This document shows positions 19,365 to 32,577 of a stretch of DNA of 32,972 nucleotides, piece by piece (positions within the stretch are counted from its first letter, which is position 1; every line of letters starts with the position of its first letter). A program made the translations under genes and the position numbers. The stretch is from NCBI GenBank assembly GCA_008931825.1, contig QXVZ01008788.1, forward strand, positions 7,373-40,344. The letters run 5' to 3'. The notes beneath the pieces are model-generated. The model worked only from the letters and a program-made list of their open reading frames with translations. It was not told where the DNA came from and searched no databases. This DNA is from Phallusia fumigata. Its lineage: Eukaryota > Chordata > Ascidiacea > Phlebobranchia > Ascidiidae.

Positions 19365-22300
19365 GGCAGAAGCGCCTGTTTACAAAATTCGACGATGACA
19401 CCTGTTTTTGTTGTTAGGCTTTGAGGGAAAGCGTCGATATTGCTTGCTTTTAGAAAAGGTGTTTATTAGGGCAGGTTGTGGTTCTAAACTTGATGTGGCC
19501 ACTTTACAATACACCCCAAACAACTGAATTTAACAAAAACAGAAAAACTGTAACCACCAAGATACGAACCAAGCTTGTATTAGGGGACCAAAATCCCCCC
19601 GGGAGTGTAGTGATAAGGCGATACTGTTTGATAAGGCGAACTATTACTCAATAGATTAAGACTAAAACATTTCTCATCGAAACCCACTATTACCACAGTT
19701 AAGATATTGATATCCACAACATGGACTTTGAACAGTTGCCTGACCGAAGCGGTGAGACTTTCCAAATAGGAGAGCGCGCGCACTTTTTCCCATTTCGCAG
19801 TCAGGCAAAATCGAAAACCGGGCCTCGGGAGTCTCGTTTCACTATCAAAGGCATGAGATGTCGTAGAGACGGAAGCGCGACCAAATGAATGCGCCCTGTC
19901 GTCGTTTTTCATCAAAAGGGCTTGGCCGACCGATCATCGAGTTAGTTATATTACGGAATGCGGTCCAGTGAAGGTGACGAGGCGTCGGTAAGGACTTCGG
20001 TCGGTAGTGCGAAACATAAGGAGGTTTTTCTCCCACCGTGCGTCAAAATATTTGCACTGGCACTGCGCAAGAATAATTACACGGCGTGCAAACAAGCGCA
20101 AGTTAGGTTGTGTGTATAGAACGTTTGACAGATAGTTAAGCTCGCTTCAAGAGAGTGTCGTTAAAATCGGGACACAGCTTGGAAGGAGACACAAGTGTGC
20201 GGCACACAGTTTCGTTTGGCCACAAGGTCCACAGTGTTTAATATTTTACATAGACCACGTGTTGGAGGTCCTGTTAGTCAGGCAAATACCAAACTTTGAG
20301 GATTGGTGCAGATGTAAAACGTTTATAAATTGAAGGGTTTAGCAGTGGCAACAAGAATGATCAGTATTTTGTAAGTTTCTGTTTTGCCCGTGGAAAAACC
20401 TTAAAGAAACAAAATACTTAGCTTACTGCGAATTACGTTCTTGTGGCCATCTGCATGTTTCTATCATTCGCAAAAAAGCCAGTGGTTTGGCTTTTTTCTC
20501 CTCGTGTCGTCGGCATTCCGTGGTCGCACCAGCGGTTTCACGCCCACCGATGATCACATGGTTCGGGGCAGCGGAGTTGATCGATTGTTCGCGAATTGCT
20601 ACTAGCGATTGGGTTGCGATTTTTTAGTTTGTTTTGAAGATGAAGTGATCGATGTAATTCAAAAAGATCTAATGATCGGCAGTTAAGGTATTATATATTC
20701 GACAATGTGCTCTAGTTATACAAATCAGTAGATGAGTTTACAAGAAAGGTTTTTTTTGCTGAATTGTGTTTACTTTTATTGGCGGTACAAACTTTGTGTA
20801 TGACAGTCAACCGCACGATGCGCAGAAGATCAAAACAATGAATTGTCAAAGGCTGATCACCGCGAAGATCGAGTGTAGCCAAATGGCCTGCTAAAAAACT
20901 TACAAACTCTTAGTCAGGGACAGTGTGTTATGAAACGGCGCGGAGTGATGAGGAAGCAGCGCCCTCCCTTCCTCCTGTTGGCCAAATTCCTCTCGGTCGA
21001 CGTGGAACGGCAAAAGCCTGCTTTATATCCCAGTTTGTTTTGACCTGACACGCCTGTGCACGTGTCCAGTGCCGCGAAACGGCGAACAGGAAACACTAAA
21101 ACGATGTGTAAATTTCATTCCGCCCCCATATCGACATGCAGGTTCCCATCACTCATCACCGGCAGCTGGTCAGCGGAGGCTGTGTACTTGCGAAAAGGGG
21201 AACCGCATCTTGAGTACAGGGTTGTTTACTAGCGCATCATCGAGAACCACTTTGTCGTGTTAAATCCATGTGGTATTTGCGTGTGGCTTCTCAAGGGAAA
21301 CGACGAGGTTTTAGCGGCTGCGCGGAGTTTGTGGTCAGTAAACACTTGCTCGGAAGTCGTATGACAATCGAATTGAGTGTAGCAGATCAACTAATTTGAC
21401 CGCTAAAGATGACGGACCAAAGGAGGTTCGGCAATAAAATCAGCTGGCGCTTGACAATTTCGCACAGCCCGCGTTGGTCGTCATTTGGCGTCGCGCTAAA
21501 CTTCATTTGACCTGCATACGTAATCAAACAAATGCTTATCAGATGACAGACGGGGCTTATGTTGGTTTGAATTTATCAACACGCTCTGTATGCTCACACT
21601 TGGGAAATTTATACACAGTGTCATGGGCAAAAGAAGCATTGCAAAGAAAAAACTTTGACCAAAATGATTACGAACATAACTTTCTGGGGTGCGTTTTAAA
21701 CTGATGCCTTAATCTTGGTTTAACTCCTATTAACCCATGTTTCCAAATAATGCTAAATTGGCAAATATTTAGTGTTTTCCCCTACTATGTTGCTTTGATG
21801 CGAACCTGCTACGAACACAGTATATAGAACTTAACACGGGTGGTTGGTAAAAATCCAAGACCAGATTCCAAATGAAAAACGACTTTTCTCAGAATATGAA
21901 GTAGGTTCTGCCAGCGCCATCCTAGATTTATTGCCACCAAAGCAGAAGTGCATCAGTCATCATTCATCCAGCGGTCAACGCTTCTCAGCGTCTTTCATCA
22001 CCCGAAGTTTCTAAGGTGTTACGTAAACAGTACGTTCCAGCGTACTGGCGACAAAGCAGCTATTGACACAATGCGCGAAACAGGCAAGACTGTGTCGCGC
22101 CACTTCTTTCGCGCTGAAGGTGGTGTAGGCAATCACGCTACACACGTTTTCAAGTGCCGCTAAACACAGATTTTGAGTGTGGCAAAACAATCTAATTTGG
22201 TATGAATCACCGATGGCGGGCGAAATGGTTGCGCGGAAGAATGGACGCTTGTCAAAGATAAACGATACAGGTTGTAGCAACGGTATTATGAAGAAATTAG

Positions 22301-24774
22301 CGGTTTCCTTGCTCTTTTTATGGCTTTAATTGCCGCTAAGTTGTATATTGCTTTAATTGATGTTGTTACTGCCACCTGTATCGCGGACATTCACACCAAA
22401 GCCGCTAGCTTCATGCGTCGAAGAACGCGTTAAAAGTTGGTTCACACAACGCAAGAAAGCACGCAGTACCAGCTTTGCGAAGTCATATTGGTTTTTAGAA
22501 ACTCAAGTTGAACATGATAGAGGTAAAATTGTACGCATGTGATTTCCGCGCTGTGTAGTGGTGAACATTAAAACTCTGACATATTTTCAAAAGATGTGTG
22601 TTGCGATTTGCCAAACCCTATGGAAATATTATTCAGTCGTGAATAGATATTGCCCCTTGTATTTCGGCCCTGGTCCCGTGGTGGGTTTGGCTGAAATGTG
22701 GCCACTTAATTCGTGGCGACAAGTTATACCGTCACGCACAGCTAAAAACATGATATTTTTAAGCGGGTTTGGTTCGACGCTTGCCGTAAAGCAAGTGAAT
22801 AGAATTCCGTTACCGACAGTGCAAATGGCAGTGTTCCCCCGCCGGATAACAACAAGGAAAGATCAAGACCGAGGCCATTATCGCAGGCCGGAGATACGGA
22901 GGGGAAATGACAAGGCAGCCGCGGAATTTAAACCGACAATGTCGGGCCATCAGCGGGGAGATGGTCGTGGCGCGTTTAAAACGAAATCGTGCGCGAGGGT
23001 CCAAGAAACCGGCCACGGGTCAGGTGGAATGAAAAGCGGCGAGAAGCTGGGTGTAGGAACGCGGTTAGAAAGGTTAGCCAGGAAGTTTCCCTGATTATCA
23101 CTTTCCACTGTGGGGCACCTGCTACCACTGTACCGCTATCGAGGCTTTGGTATTGTACACAAACAGTGGGTTAGGGGCCAGTGAACAAACTTGCACACAT
23201 GCGAATCCATCTGCCTATTCCCACCACTTCACGCAACGGAAGCTGTAGCTCTTTAGCTTTGGTAAACACCTGTACGTACAGATATGCATTCCGGTTTTCG
23301 ACTAATGGCGGCAGTGCAGGGCACTTTTGTGAAACCATATCTCACGTAAACTTAAGAAAGTCAGTTAGGAAAATCAGCTGGGTTGGTTTAGGTTAAAAAT
23401 GTTATGTCAAAATCTGAGTGACGCGCGACTCGTGCACCTGGTATTCTGCTTGATCGTGTAGGCCTACTTAGTTACGAGGTTTACCCCCATGTGAATCCCC
23501 ACAAAAATTCCACCTCACTGCAGATGCATGCGGAAGAGCGCCTGACGGTGCGTAAACTTTAGTCAAAACTCGTGGGATGGAAGAATGGACGATAGGGATA
23601 TAAGGGAGATAAGATTTGTATGCGTGTCGACGTGCTGTCCCGGTTCCTTCGACGTGCAGCTGTGAAAAAATCCCGCTGCTCTTGAACGTGTTGAAGCGGT
23701 TTCATCGCTTCCAAACAATTGTTTGACGAAAGACAGGAAAAGAAGTTTATGAAGAAATATTTGAGATCGCGAAGGTGCTGAAAACTTTTCTTTGCTATGT
23801 AGTGTTGCTGCATCAACAACATGACTAGATCTATCCCGCCCAGTAAGATCAATAATCGCTAGTTGTCGGGAAAAGGATATTGGAGCATTTGTCGTTGTCA
23901 GTTTGGCAGAACGGGAAAGTTTCGCCCAATTTGTGCCAGGGGGCAGTTCAACCTTACGAGACAATGGTGCGACCCTGTTCGGGGGGCTGTTGACAAACCC
24001 CAAGCGACGAATCGCGGTTATGCGGTCGTCGTTTACAGTTTCCTGTCGCGCAGTTCCTGGCCCATTCATTAGTCGAAAATCAACGGGCAAGAACATTACG
24101 GCAGCGCGCGGCGGTGGCGTGTAAACATAGAAAAGCGCCCGGTGTGCCATCGCGTTGTTCGCCAGCCTGGAGGAAAAAAGTTCCCACGCGGGGGCTTGTT
24201 GTTACTACGGCGGTACAGTGCGGCGCTAGTCAGTAGCACCGCAGAACGCGCCACTCGTGTCCGCTCAATGGACGCTATTATCTGCAAATGTGTTTTAGTC
24301 GCTCGAAACAGAACCGGCGGTCTGTTTGAAGTCGGCCGCCGCACTTTATTCGTGTTGCTGCCTGTTTTTATTTACATTGCCCCGCGCCCGCCCGCCCTCC
24401 CTTTCAACGCCACAATGGCGCGCGCGATATGTAAGCTTATCTGCCCCCCGGACTTCAGGCCGCGCGCACGCCGCGATTTCGAACCGAGGTGCCGATGTGC
24501 AAATGCGATACTGCGACTCCCGCGTCGGAAGGAGTGCAATTAATGTCAGTAAGGCTGTGCGCCAACGGCAAAAGGGTTTATCAGAAGGGCGTTCTGCTGA
24601 ACTTATCGACTACGCGACTTTGTGTTTAATCAGTAGTTTGTCGAGAACAGTCAGATCGGAGTCCTTATACAACAGAACGGTATACCGTATACCTTTTCTT
24701 ACAAGCAGAAGAAGTTAGTAAACCTAGAAAGACTTTTTGCCTCCAGCCCTCTCCTCTTAAGCTACTGCTAAACG
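19365..24774. other. Long stretch without a recognised gene
   Basis: No exon of a known family was found. G+C rises from about 22800, and 24100-24550 is rich in CpG, including a cacaATGGcg context at 24411 followed by a gtaagc donor at 24431. This could be a non-coding first exon of the sushi gene with an intron to 24799 (inference). Longer ORFs (22558-23094 plus, 23563-24150 minus) have no domain and overlap ORFs in other frames. Confidence 0.45.
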
Positions 24775-24799
24775 TCTAACATACGATTTTCTGTGACAG
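24775..24799 (+). promoter_or_regulatory. Splice acceptor upstream of the sushi gene start codon
   Basis: A branch-point-like TCTAAC (24775-24780) is followed by a pyrimidine-rich gattttctgtgacag with AG at 24798-24799. The branch-to-AG distance of about 20 bases is normal. The ATG at 24831 follows 31 bases later, so the first coding exon probably has an upstream 5' UTR exon or a trans-spliced leader. Confidence 0.45.
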
Positions 24800-24830
24800 A
24801 TCGCAGCAGTTATCGTGCAGCACGGTAAAT

Positions 24831-27800
24831 ATGACTATATGTTATGGCCTGCCAATGAGGCAGATGCTGAGATTTATCGGGATTCTGCTACACGCATTTT
24901 GCTGTATTGCGTCACAAACCAATACCATAGCGAACAATGAACAAGATTCTAGGTTTCCTGGCATGAACGTGCTGACAGCGCCGAAGCAGGACAAACTTGA
25001 CTTTTTGGTTGAAGCTGAGTCAACCGACTTTTTAGACACGGAAAGCCGAAGTTGGGTTCCTAATTTCCCGCAAAATTTTCAAAACGATGTCGAACCAAGG
25101 CTCAAACGAAGTCCAAACCGTAATGAAGTCCGTAGAGAGCGACGGAAAAACCGTAGGAAGCAGCAGAGCAGCGACAAACACACCCCGATCAAAGTGGAGC
25201 AAAACGAGCAACCTCAAGACATTCTTGAATATTATAAGGAAACAATCAAGCAAAAAACGCCGAACGTGTGTCCAATGTGGCCGAGGGATTCCAGGCTGAT
25301 AGTTAACTGCACAAACGGTCGTCATCTCGGATCAAAATGTTTTGTTCGATGTCAGCCAGGATATCAGCTGTCTGGTAGAAACAAGAGCTACCGCCGTTGT
25401 AGAGCAACCAAACGCATGAAGCAGGTGAAAAACGGACAAGCTGTTCGACGTCTGTCGTGGACAGGCAGAGATCAAAGCTTCCAATGTGGTAAGTGGAACT
25501 TTTTTTCGGTAAATTCTAGGTTTAACTATTTTCACACAGCTTTTCATCGTGCAATAAAAATCATTTATGCAGGTATTGTCGTTTACGTCTCTATAAAAAG
25601 AAACACATTTTTAATTGGAATCGACAAGGAACAATATTGGGACAAAGCCTGGGTTGTTATTCCCTGTTTTGCATAAGTTTTATACTCCAATTAGGTGGGC
25701 CGAGTGTTTTTCACACATGTCTCACCACGAATTTAAATGTTCATGGCCGCACCTGTTTCTGCCAGTCATATGAGCAAAAATGCTTGGACCGAAAACAAAC
25801 AACTCGGCGTGGACGATTTATCAACAAAATCGTCAGCATGCCTTGTCCTCATTTGTTGACATCAAAACGTTCGGCCTTCGTTTGGGCTACACAGTGACCC
25901 AACCATTTTTATCGGCCTTCATCACGATGTTATGTTTGTTGTATTTACGGTCACAAGCAGAACCTTATCTTCAAGCCGCGGTTATAACTTCGCAAAATAT
26001 GCGGGTTCCCATCGAATCAGCAAACGAGGTTTTGACGAGCTTTATTAAATGCAGATGGAAACTTTTAGGCTTTATCTGACTGTGATTTTTGGGTACTTTT
26101 GCAAGATGCTATCGATCGTAATCACGAAAACATATTTATGTTTTTGAATAAAGCTCACACATTTTATGGAAGTTTGCGGGTTGTAGATTCTGCCGTTCAA
26201 CGCTTTTAAATCTTTTGACATAAACACACCTGCTACATTGATTCAACTAAACACCTGAAAAACAGAAAATAAAAAAAATAAAATACCACCAATCTTGCCC
26301 AGCACTGAAAATTAACGCGATCGTGCGGGCTTCGTTTGATTTCGGTTAGTCAACCGCGCAATAGAAAAGGAAGTGTCCGCTTGCGCCGCTTGTCGCTTGT
26401 CGCCGATGATTAAGAAGCTGCACAAGTATCGCGCACGATGACGAGTGAAAACCACTCCACGTGAAGAGCACTTGAGAAAGTCGAGAAATAAACGTCTTTT
26501 ATTGATGCGAAGATGAATTATTTTGCAATGGGATAAATTACTACTCACTGTCCCACATGGGGGTTATGTCTATATGTTTAAGGTTTTCAGACCCCTTGGT
26601 TGGCTTTGGCGCGCGACCGAGTGTCTGATGATTTCAAAACAAACAAATCTTGTGTTTGCCAAAACGCTCCTTCTGTAGATGATTTGTTGTCGTAGATGAT
26701 TTCACAAACCGGGGATGTATAATTATTTCGAAGACGCGGGCATTCTTTGTAAACAAAGATGTTTTTATGTCTGTTACAATGAAAAACTGCGTAAACTAGG
26801 AATGGTGTATGGAAAGTAAAAATGAAAAGCAGAACAGAATAATGTAATCATCTGGTTTTCGCTTGTCTCTAAAACACACTTGAAAGGCCGAGTGTTGTTT
26901 TGCCCTGGTCTCCTAAAACACGGCTTTTACTTTTCCAAAACTGCGCTCCAGTTAAGTGGTCGCCGCGGTTCAAAGCTGGAATGCGCAAAATGCAAGTTTC
27001 GACGCTAATAACTTCGATTCCTGCCGACTTACTAATCGTTCGAAACCGAAGTCGGTTTCCCGGGGAGCCCCGAAGGGCCCGGGCCAAACTAACGCGTAAC
27101 GCGCACCTCTAATACATCATGCACCGTCAACCACCGCACACAAGCCACGTTTTCCGCAAGCTCTCGTCGGCGTCGGTTCAAGTCTGCCCTCAGCTTGCGG
27201 TCCCAAGTTAATCCGTTTAAAGCTAAAAGGTTGAAACAGGGCGCACGTTTGCCTCTTAATCAGCTACAAAATTTTGGTCGGTCCGCGACCGCTCTTCCTT
27301 TTAGGCTCGTTTACCTTGTCAGGGGTCACCGAGGGGTCTTTGACCTGCAGTAACTGGAGAGATTGCCTTTTTGTCGACGCGGCGACAAAAATTTGTGGAA
27401 TTAGAAACAAACTGCTGGAGGTCAGCTTGAACACTTTTCAATTCCAAAATCGTTCTCTAAAACAGGTCAATACTTTGTCTTGCTAAAACTGAAGTAGTAT
27501 CGCAGAACAGGTCATTGTTTCTGGGAACGTAATGCCGGTCGCAGATTCAATATTTGCATCCCAAGCATTCTGTTGTACGCGTTGGGGTTAAATATCTTGT
27601 AGGTCGTACAGATGTTTTGATTTTAACTCGAGTTCCCGGTGTGGAGTGTGCACTGTTGCCGTATAAGTTCTCATAAAATTGCTTGTAATCGGATGTAAAT
27701 CATGACGCACCTCCTCACTCCACTGACGCATCGCGACAACGACCACAACAATCACCCCTCTGTGCACCGGAACGACAACAATGTAAAAGATGCGTTGCGA

Positions 27801-30800
27801 TAGGGGCACACACCAGAGCAATCTCACTGTGACGTCATAATTTCTCCCCCGCCAACCCCGGAGCTCCCTGGGTATTGTCCTGGCCCCAGAAACGGCAATT
27901 GTCACGATTGTCGTCCGACCGCGTTCTTCCGGCTTGTGGTTAAGTGATATCACATAGCAGATGATGGGGCTTGGTGTGGGCCCGATCGACCCTTGAAGGA
28001 AAAATGCGTTTGGGGTAGGTTACCGCCTTTCGAATAGGCCAAGACGATGTTATCGGCGAGTTGGCTTGTATCTGGGAAATAGATACTTACACTCAGACAT
28101 CGGCAAGTTCCAAAATAAAACTGTTTTCCGTTTTTCTATTTATGGTACTCTTCAGGTCAATACAAAAGAAAGAAAACCGTATCGTTTGGGCACAACATTT
28201 GAAGCCAACCCTTAGAATTGATTTCGAAACTTTGTGATTTTTACTTTGGCCAACAAACCCTGTGATTTTTTGGTGTTTACAAGCTAGTTTAAAGCTTGCT
28301 TTAAACATTTATGTTGCCAGGAAAAAAAATGATTAGAACTAAGGGAAATATTGAAGATTAGACTTTCGCCCGTTTGATCGGCAACCGGCGTTGGACACCT
28401 TAAAACAACTCGCTGGGCATATAAATCAAAGCACTGGGCATAAGAATAAAAACCGTCATCGCCGCCCACCGCGGAGAAACACAACTAAGCGCGTCATCAC
28501 TAGTCACGAAACTCTCGGTCTAAAACCTGCGACGTATCCTTGGGCAGGCAGAATCAAGAGAGCCAATGCCATACGCCGGTTCGGGCGGTTCCGACCCTTC
28601 CTGTCGTGAAGAATTCCTCCACAAACACGCGTCTATACGTGCAGCGGGCCAAATAACAATGCGCCCGCTTAGCTAAGCAAACACACCAGTGCCCAGGCAC
28701 AGCTGTTGACGACCGGTCGACAATAGACGTACACCATGCAGCAGACACGTGCTCGACCAGGGTGAGACAAAAACCCCACCCTCGGCTCGCCGCCCTGTAC
28801 TGTGTCCCGTTTCTTGTCAGTTTTCGGGAGCGCTGTATACAATAGTAAACCCTTCGCTTTTGTCTCCCAGGCAGGGAGAATGCAAACTTTTCGGCCGCGA
28901 AGTTTGAATTGCGCCGTGGTGATGTGAACAGCGGCTTTTAGGCGAAGTAGCGGCGGTTGGGCATTTTCACTGTAGCCCAAAACCGCGGCACATTTTGCCG
29001 TTTATAGTGGTTTCATTGAAACCTGCTGCCGCGAGAGTTTTCTCTGATCCCACCGCTGCTTGCTCACCGCCCTTAAACCACTTCTAAATCCAATCAAGCA
29101 CGATGAGTAAGTCTTTGCAGACCTGACGCATTACACACAATGATTAGCGAATTAATCTTGTTCCCCATTCCTCCCGTATGGCTCGTGTTCCCGACTCGAT
29201 TACTGTGAGCGGTGTGAATCCAATTACCGGTTTAGCGGCCAAAATGACGCGTCTTGTCTCGCCGACGTCGGGCTTTATGTTAAAGATGTTCACTTGAGTT
29301 ACTTAATCCTTTTAACTTGCTGAACTTTTTAGCGCTTTTAGTCCGGGTCACACCGCGGGAGTAAGACGGCTGACGTGTTGTTGTGGGACGGCAACACGTT
29401 TGCTTGTATGCACTTACAGTTGTTTTTTGGCCGAAAATGGTTTGTTGAAGGGTAAATGTTTTTTTACGTCACAGTAACTGCCCATTTTTATGCCTGGGCA
29501 CGGTTTGCTAAACCTCAATGCACAGGTTATATGTCAATGTCGGTGAAAGCTTTTTGACGGCGGTTTCAGTTGTTTACAAAACAAATATTCTTTACCTAAT
29601 ACATTGAAATCTACGTCTTTCGGTCCCGCTTTTGCCGTCATAAGCACCAAAGCATTAAAACTTGTCAACAACCACACTGGCTCGAAAAGGTAATGAGAAA
29701 GTCAATTCAGGCAAAATTAAACCGATTGTGTTCGGCCGAACGAAGGCAATTACCTGGGACACGTCCGTCCCATTCACCTCCCCGGCACAGCTGCCTATGC
29801 TTATCCGGCACGAGTCCAGCTGGCTCTACCGACCCTGTAATTGCATCCTCGGAGCGCTGGAATCTAATTAAGAAGGGTCCGTGAGATGGTAAAAGCCTGG
29901 TTCATTGTTTGCTACAGATAGGGTTCAAGAAGATACATGTAGTGTATTGTAACCTCTCGTGCTGGCTACTTTTCTTCTCAAATGGCAGAACTTGATGCAA
30001 AGTGGATTTCGCTTTGCGTCTCACAGGATTTATGTTACGCTCAGGTTGGCACTCTGTCTGCGCCACCTTTTTTGAGTCCGACAACTTGCCCCACGAATGT
30101 CAAGTTTTAAATTTTCGCGCGGAAGCAAGAATTAATACACATATATATCAGGGAAGACCGCATTGAATGCGATCTGCGAGGGTTATAAGATTGGCAAGCA
30201 ACACCTGAATGTATTGGCATGTTGCGATTTCTCAAAATTTGTCACTTTTTTAATTTCCATTAAAGCTTAAGCCATTTTTCAAAAATTACCTCAACTCGTA
30301 AACAATATCCTCAAAAATTTGCAAAATTATTAAGAAATAGGATAAAAAATATGCTCGTTCGTTATATCTTTTTGTGTCGAAATTTCTGCTTCATACTTCG
30401 CGGTATTTGTCAATTCATTGCGGATGTAAAGCTCACCAATAGGATATGCGTCGCAAACATCCAGGTAAAACTGCCACTTTAACGACGCACACAGGTTTCC
30501 CCTTCGCCCTCGCGTGTCTACTATTGCGTTTCCAATAAATCAGGAAATTAAACTCGATGCCCAACGCAAGCGCGCAAGCAGAAACGGGCTTTCATGTACA
30601 AATCCCTTGTTTCCGATCTGGAAGCGTGATTTCCAGGCGATCGGAACATCAACAAATTCGCGAAGCCCTTCGCACGTCTCCACGCCGCGACTTATCCCAA
30701 AAGGCATGCATTTTTAATCAAGGGGCCGCGCATAGCACCCGGTCCGGGCGTAATGAAAAATGCCTGAACACACTGGCGTCAGGCCAGCCCTGCGAATGCA

Positions 30801-31935
30801 TGTAATACACGCCTGGGCGACGGCCCGTGCCGGCCAGATGCGTAAATATGGGACGTAGCAGGTGCGTAAACATTCCTAATCTAAATACGCGAATGCCTGC
30901 TGGCACAGGCGCTTTGATAGCGCGGGCATAACTGCGATGCCTGCCACCGCTTTGTCATGCACGCCGCCTTTTTGAGACTTTCACTTAATTGTGCGTTCCG
31001 AACCGTCAATTTCCGAGCGCTTGAAAAGCGCTGACCTGTGGTTTCGAAGCATTTGCGCGCCGGGTAAGTCGGCTTTGTTGCGGTATCAAGTGCAATTATT
31101 CACCTGCAAGTTGACATGACTTTTCGCGTACAGCGTGACGCGTAACCTGCCTAAAACTCTCCAGGAATTTCGGCACCAACTATAGCTTGCCGTTTTTACC
31201 TAACAATGTGGAGAATCGCTTTTAAGTGCCGTACGTGCTATTTAACAAACCGAGAATATGCACATAATAGTTGGTACATGTATTTGAAGCGTTGGTTTGC
31301 ACTTGTTGCTATGCCACTTTGTTCTTGCTTCAATAGTCCAAACGTGAGATACGATCACGCATAAAATATTCAGCCAAGAAAAACACTCAGATCGCATTCA
31401 TATAATCCCCACAAAATCAATCACTTGGATGGCAAATCTTAAAAATGTGGTATTAGGTTATTTGCGTGAATTGGGTTCAAGCCTGTTTTAAACAGCAATA
31501 TCTATTTTTTGTACAAACTGTTTTTATCGTTACAGTGTCGATCTGTCCGCCACTTGAAGCGCCACCCAACGGCGAGATTAGGTGCAAGCCTTCAGCGGGA
31601 GACGATGTTTCAACCATTAACACCCAGGAATGCGTAACGAAGTGTCGCCCTGGCTATGTTCTGTCCCACAGCATTGCGAGGCGCTGCAGGTCAAATGGTA
31701 GCTGGTCTGGCCAGTCGGCGTCTTGTCAAGGTTTGCCAGCTTTTCTATTTCTTGCCATCGAGTATTATCAGTTCTTTGGTTTTCTAATTATGACTTTTTT
31801 AATTTTGCAGTTTACAACTTGCGTACAGCCATCGGTCCCCAGTTTGTGCGTCATCAGGAGCTAACGTGCGGTGACGTCACCAGTTTGACGACGTATTCGT
31901 TCGAAGGTGTCACGTACCTGGTTGCTGGCGACGTG
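24831..31935 (+). CDS. Secreted sushi/CCP-domain protein, SRPX/selectin-type modules, partial
   Basis: Three exons in phase 1-1: 24831-25488, 31536-31730 and 31811-31935 (donor gttagt at 31936). 326 residues are readable and the protein probably continues past the window. Met1, Met9 or Met12 can start a signal peptide (LRFIGILLHAFCCIAS, residues 13-28). An acidic pro-region ends at a furin-type RLKR (90-93), followed by a very basic RRERRKNRRK (101-110) that may bind heparan sulphate. CCP1 has Cys 147, 160, 170, 174, 190 and 219, with a basic insert of about 15 residues before Trp210. CCP2 has Cys 223, 236, 252, 256, 270 and 283, with Trp276-Ser-Gly. The six-Cys pattern is that of selectin and SRPX/SRPX2 sushi modules. 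Residues 285-326 match no domain I know. Expected to be extracellular, in adhesion or matrix (inference). Orthology is not settled. If the last donor is not used, the frame stops at 31983. Confidence 0.75.
25489..31535 (+). other. Large intron 1 of the sushi gene
   Basis: About 6 kb from the donor gtaagt (25489) to the acceptor atcgttacag (31535), with matching phase 1 on both sides. No other gene is recognised inside. It holds one TGACGTCA (27830-27837) and a G+C-rich inverted segment near 27059-27085 (cccgggg...cccgggc). An ORF at 25637-25897 is Cys-containing and happens to be in phase after an AG at 25694, but it does not look like a CCP module and no donor closes it. Confidence 0.6.
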
Positions 31936-32342
31936 GTTAGTAAAACTCTTTTGCGTGTAGGTTACGACTATGACACAAAATAAATCCTAAATCGTGCTCT
32001 TTTCGGATCTTTCGGGCACAAAAATCCAAAGCTTTGGCTGCCCTGGCAACAATGCGAAATGTCACATGTAGAATACACCCTTTCTCCACATAAGTTGAAT
32101 CACTCAAGACTTTTTTTTTGAAAACCTGTTTTTTAGCTACAAGGGGTCAATAAAATTCCCGGAAGTCAATTTCGCCTCTCTTATGTAACTGATAAGCGGA
32201 ACTGCCAAGTTTGTTTTGTTATCCCGTTAACATGTATTCCAGGAATACTCTGATAGCCGGTGAAAAGGTTATCCGCTGAAACATAACTTAAGTGTATGAA
32301 TCTCCGGCCATCGATAACTGCTGGTTTAAATTGTTTGAAACT

Positions 32343-32459
32343 GTACGATACTGTGCTTCGATTGACGTGAAAATCCCTAATCGCGCACTTTGGGACGTGA
32401 AAAAACGTAGCACGTCGCTGACTCTAAAATGCAATTCTTGTACTCCCGTCGTTAAATCA
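32343..32459. repeat. 117-bp direct duplication, left copy
   Basis: Identical to 32461-32577, separated by an N at 32460, offset 118. No indel or substitution seen. Confidence 0.95.
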
Positions 32460-32460
32460 N

Positions 32461-32577
32461 GTACGATACTGTGCTTCGATTGACGTGAAAATCCCTAATC
32501 GCGCACTTTGGGACGTGAAAAAACGTAGCACGTCGCTGACTCTAAAATGCAATTCTTGTACTCCCGTCGTTAAATCA
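32461..32577. repeat. 117-bp direct duplication, right copy
   Basis: Exact copy of 32343-32459, beginning directly after the N. Same artefact pattern as at 7799, 17708 and 18218. Confidence 0.95.

Noticed and set aside
22558..23094. 178-codon plus-strand ORF
   Set aside because: Starts without an ATG, has no domain, and is followed by overlapping ORFs in other frames in a G+C-rich stretch where stops are rare.
23563..24150. 195-codon minus-strand ORF
   Set aside because: Long only because the region is G+C-rich; all frames are rather open here and no motif is seen.
25637..25897. Cys-containing ORF as an extra exon of the sushi gene
   Set aside because: Phase fits after an AG at 25694, but the Cys pattern is not CCP, no donor closes it, and exon 1 joins directly to the exon at 31536 in phase.
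27165..27195. tRNA T-loop-like ggttcaagtc
   Set aside because: Flanking bases do not form the T stem and no A box or acceptor stem is found at the right distance.
27588..27953. 121-codon minus-strand ORF with a hydrophobic Val run
   Set aside because: Lies within intron 1 of the sushi gene; the Val run comes from a simple ACAAC/GACAAC-type stretch and no domain is seen.
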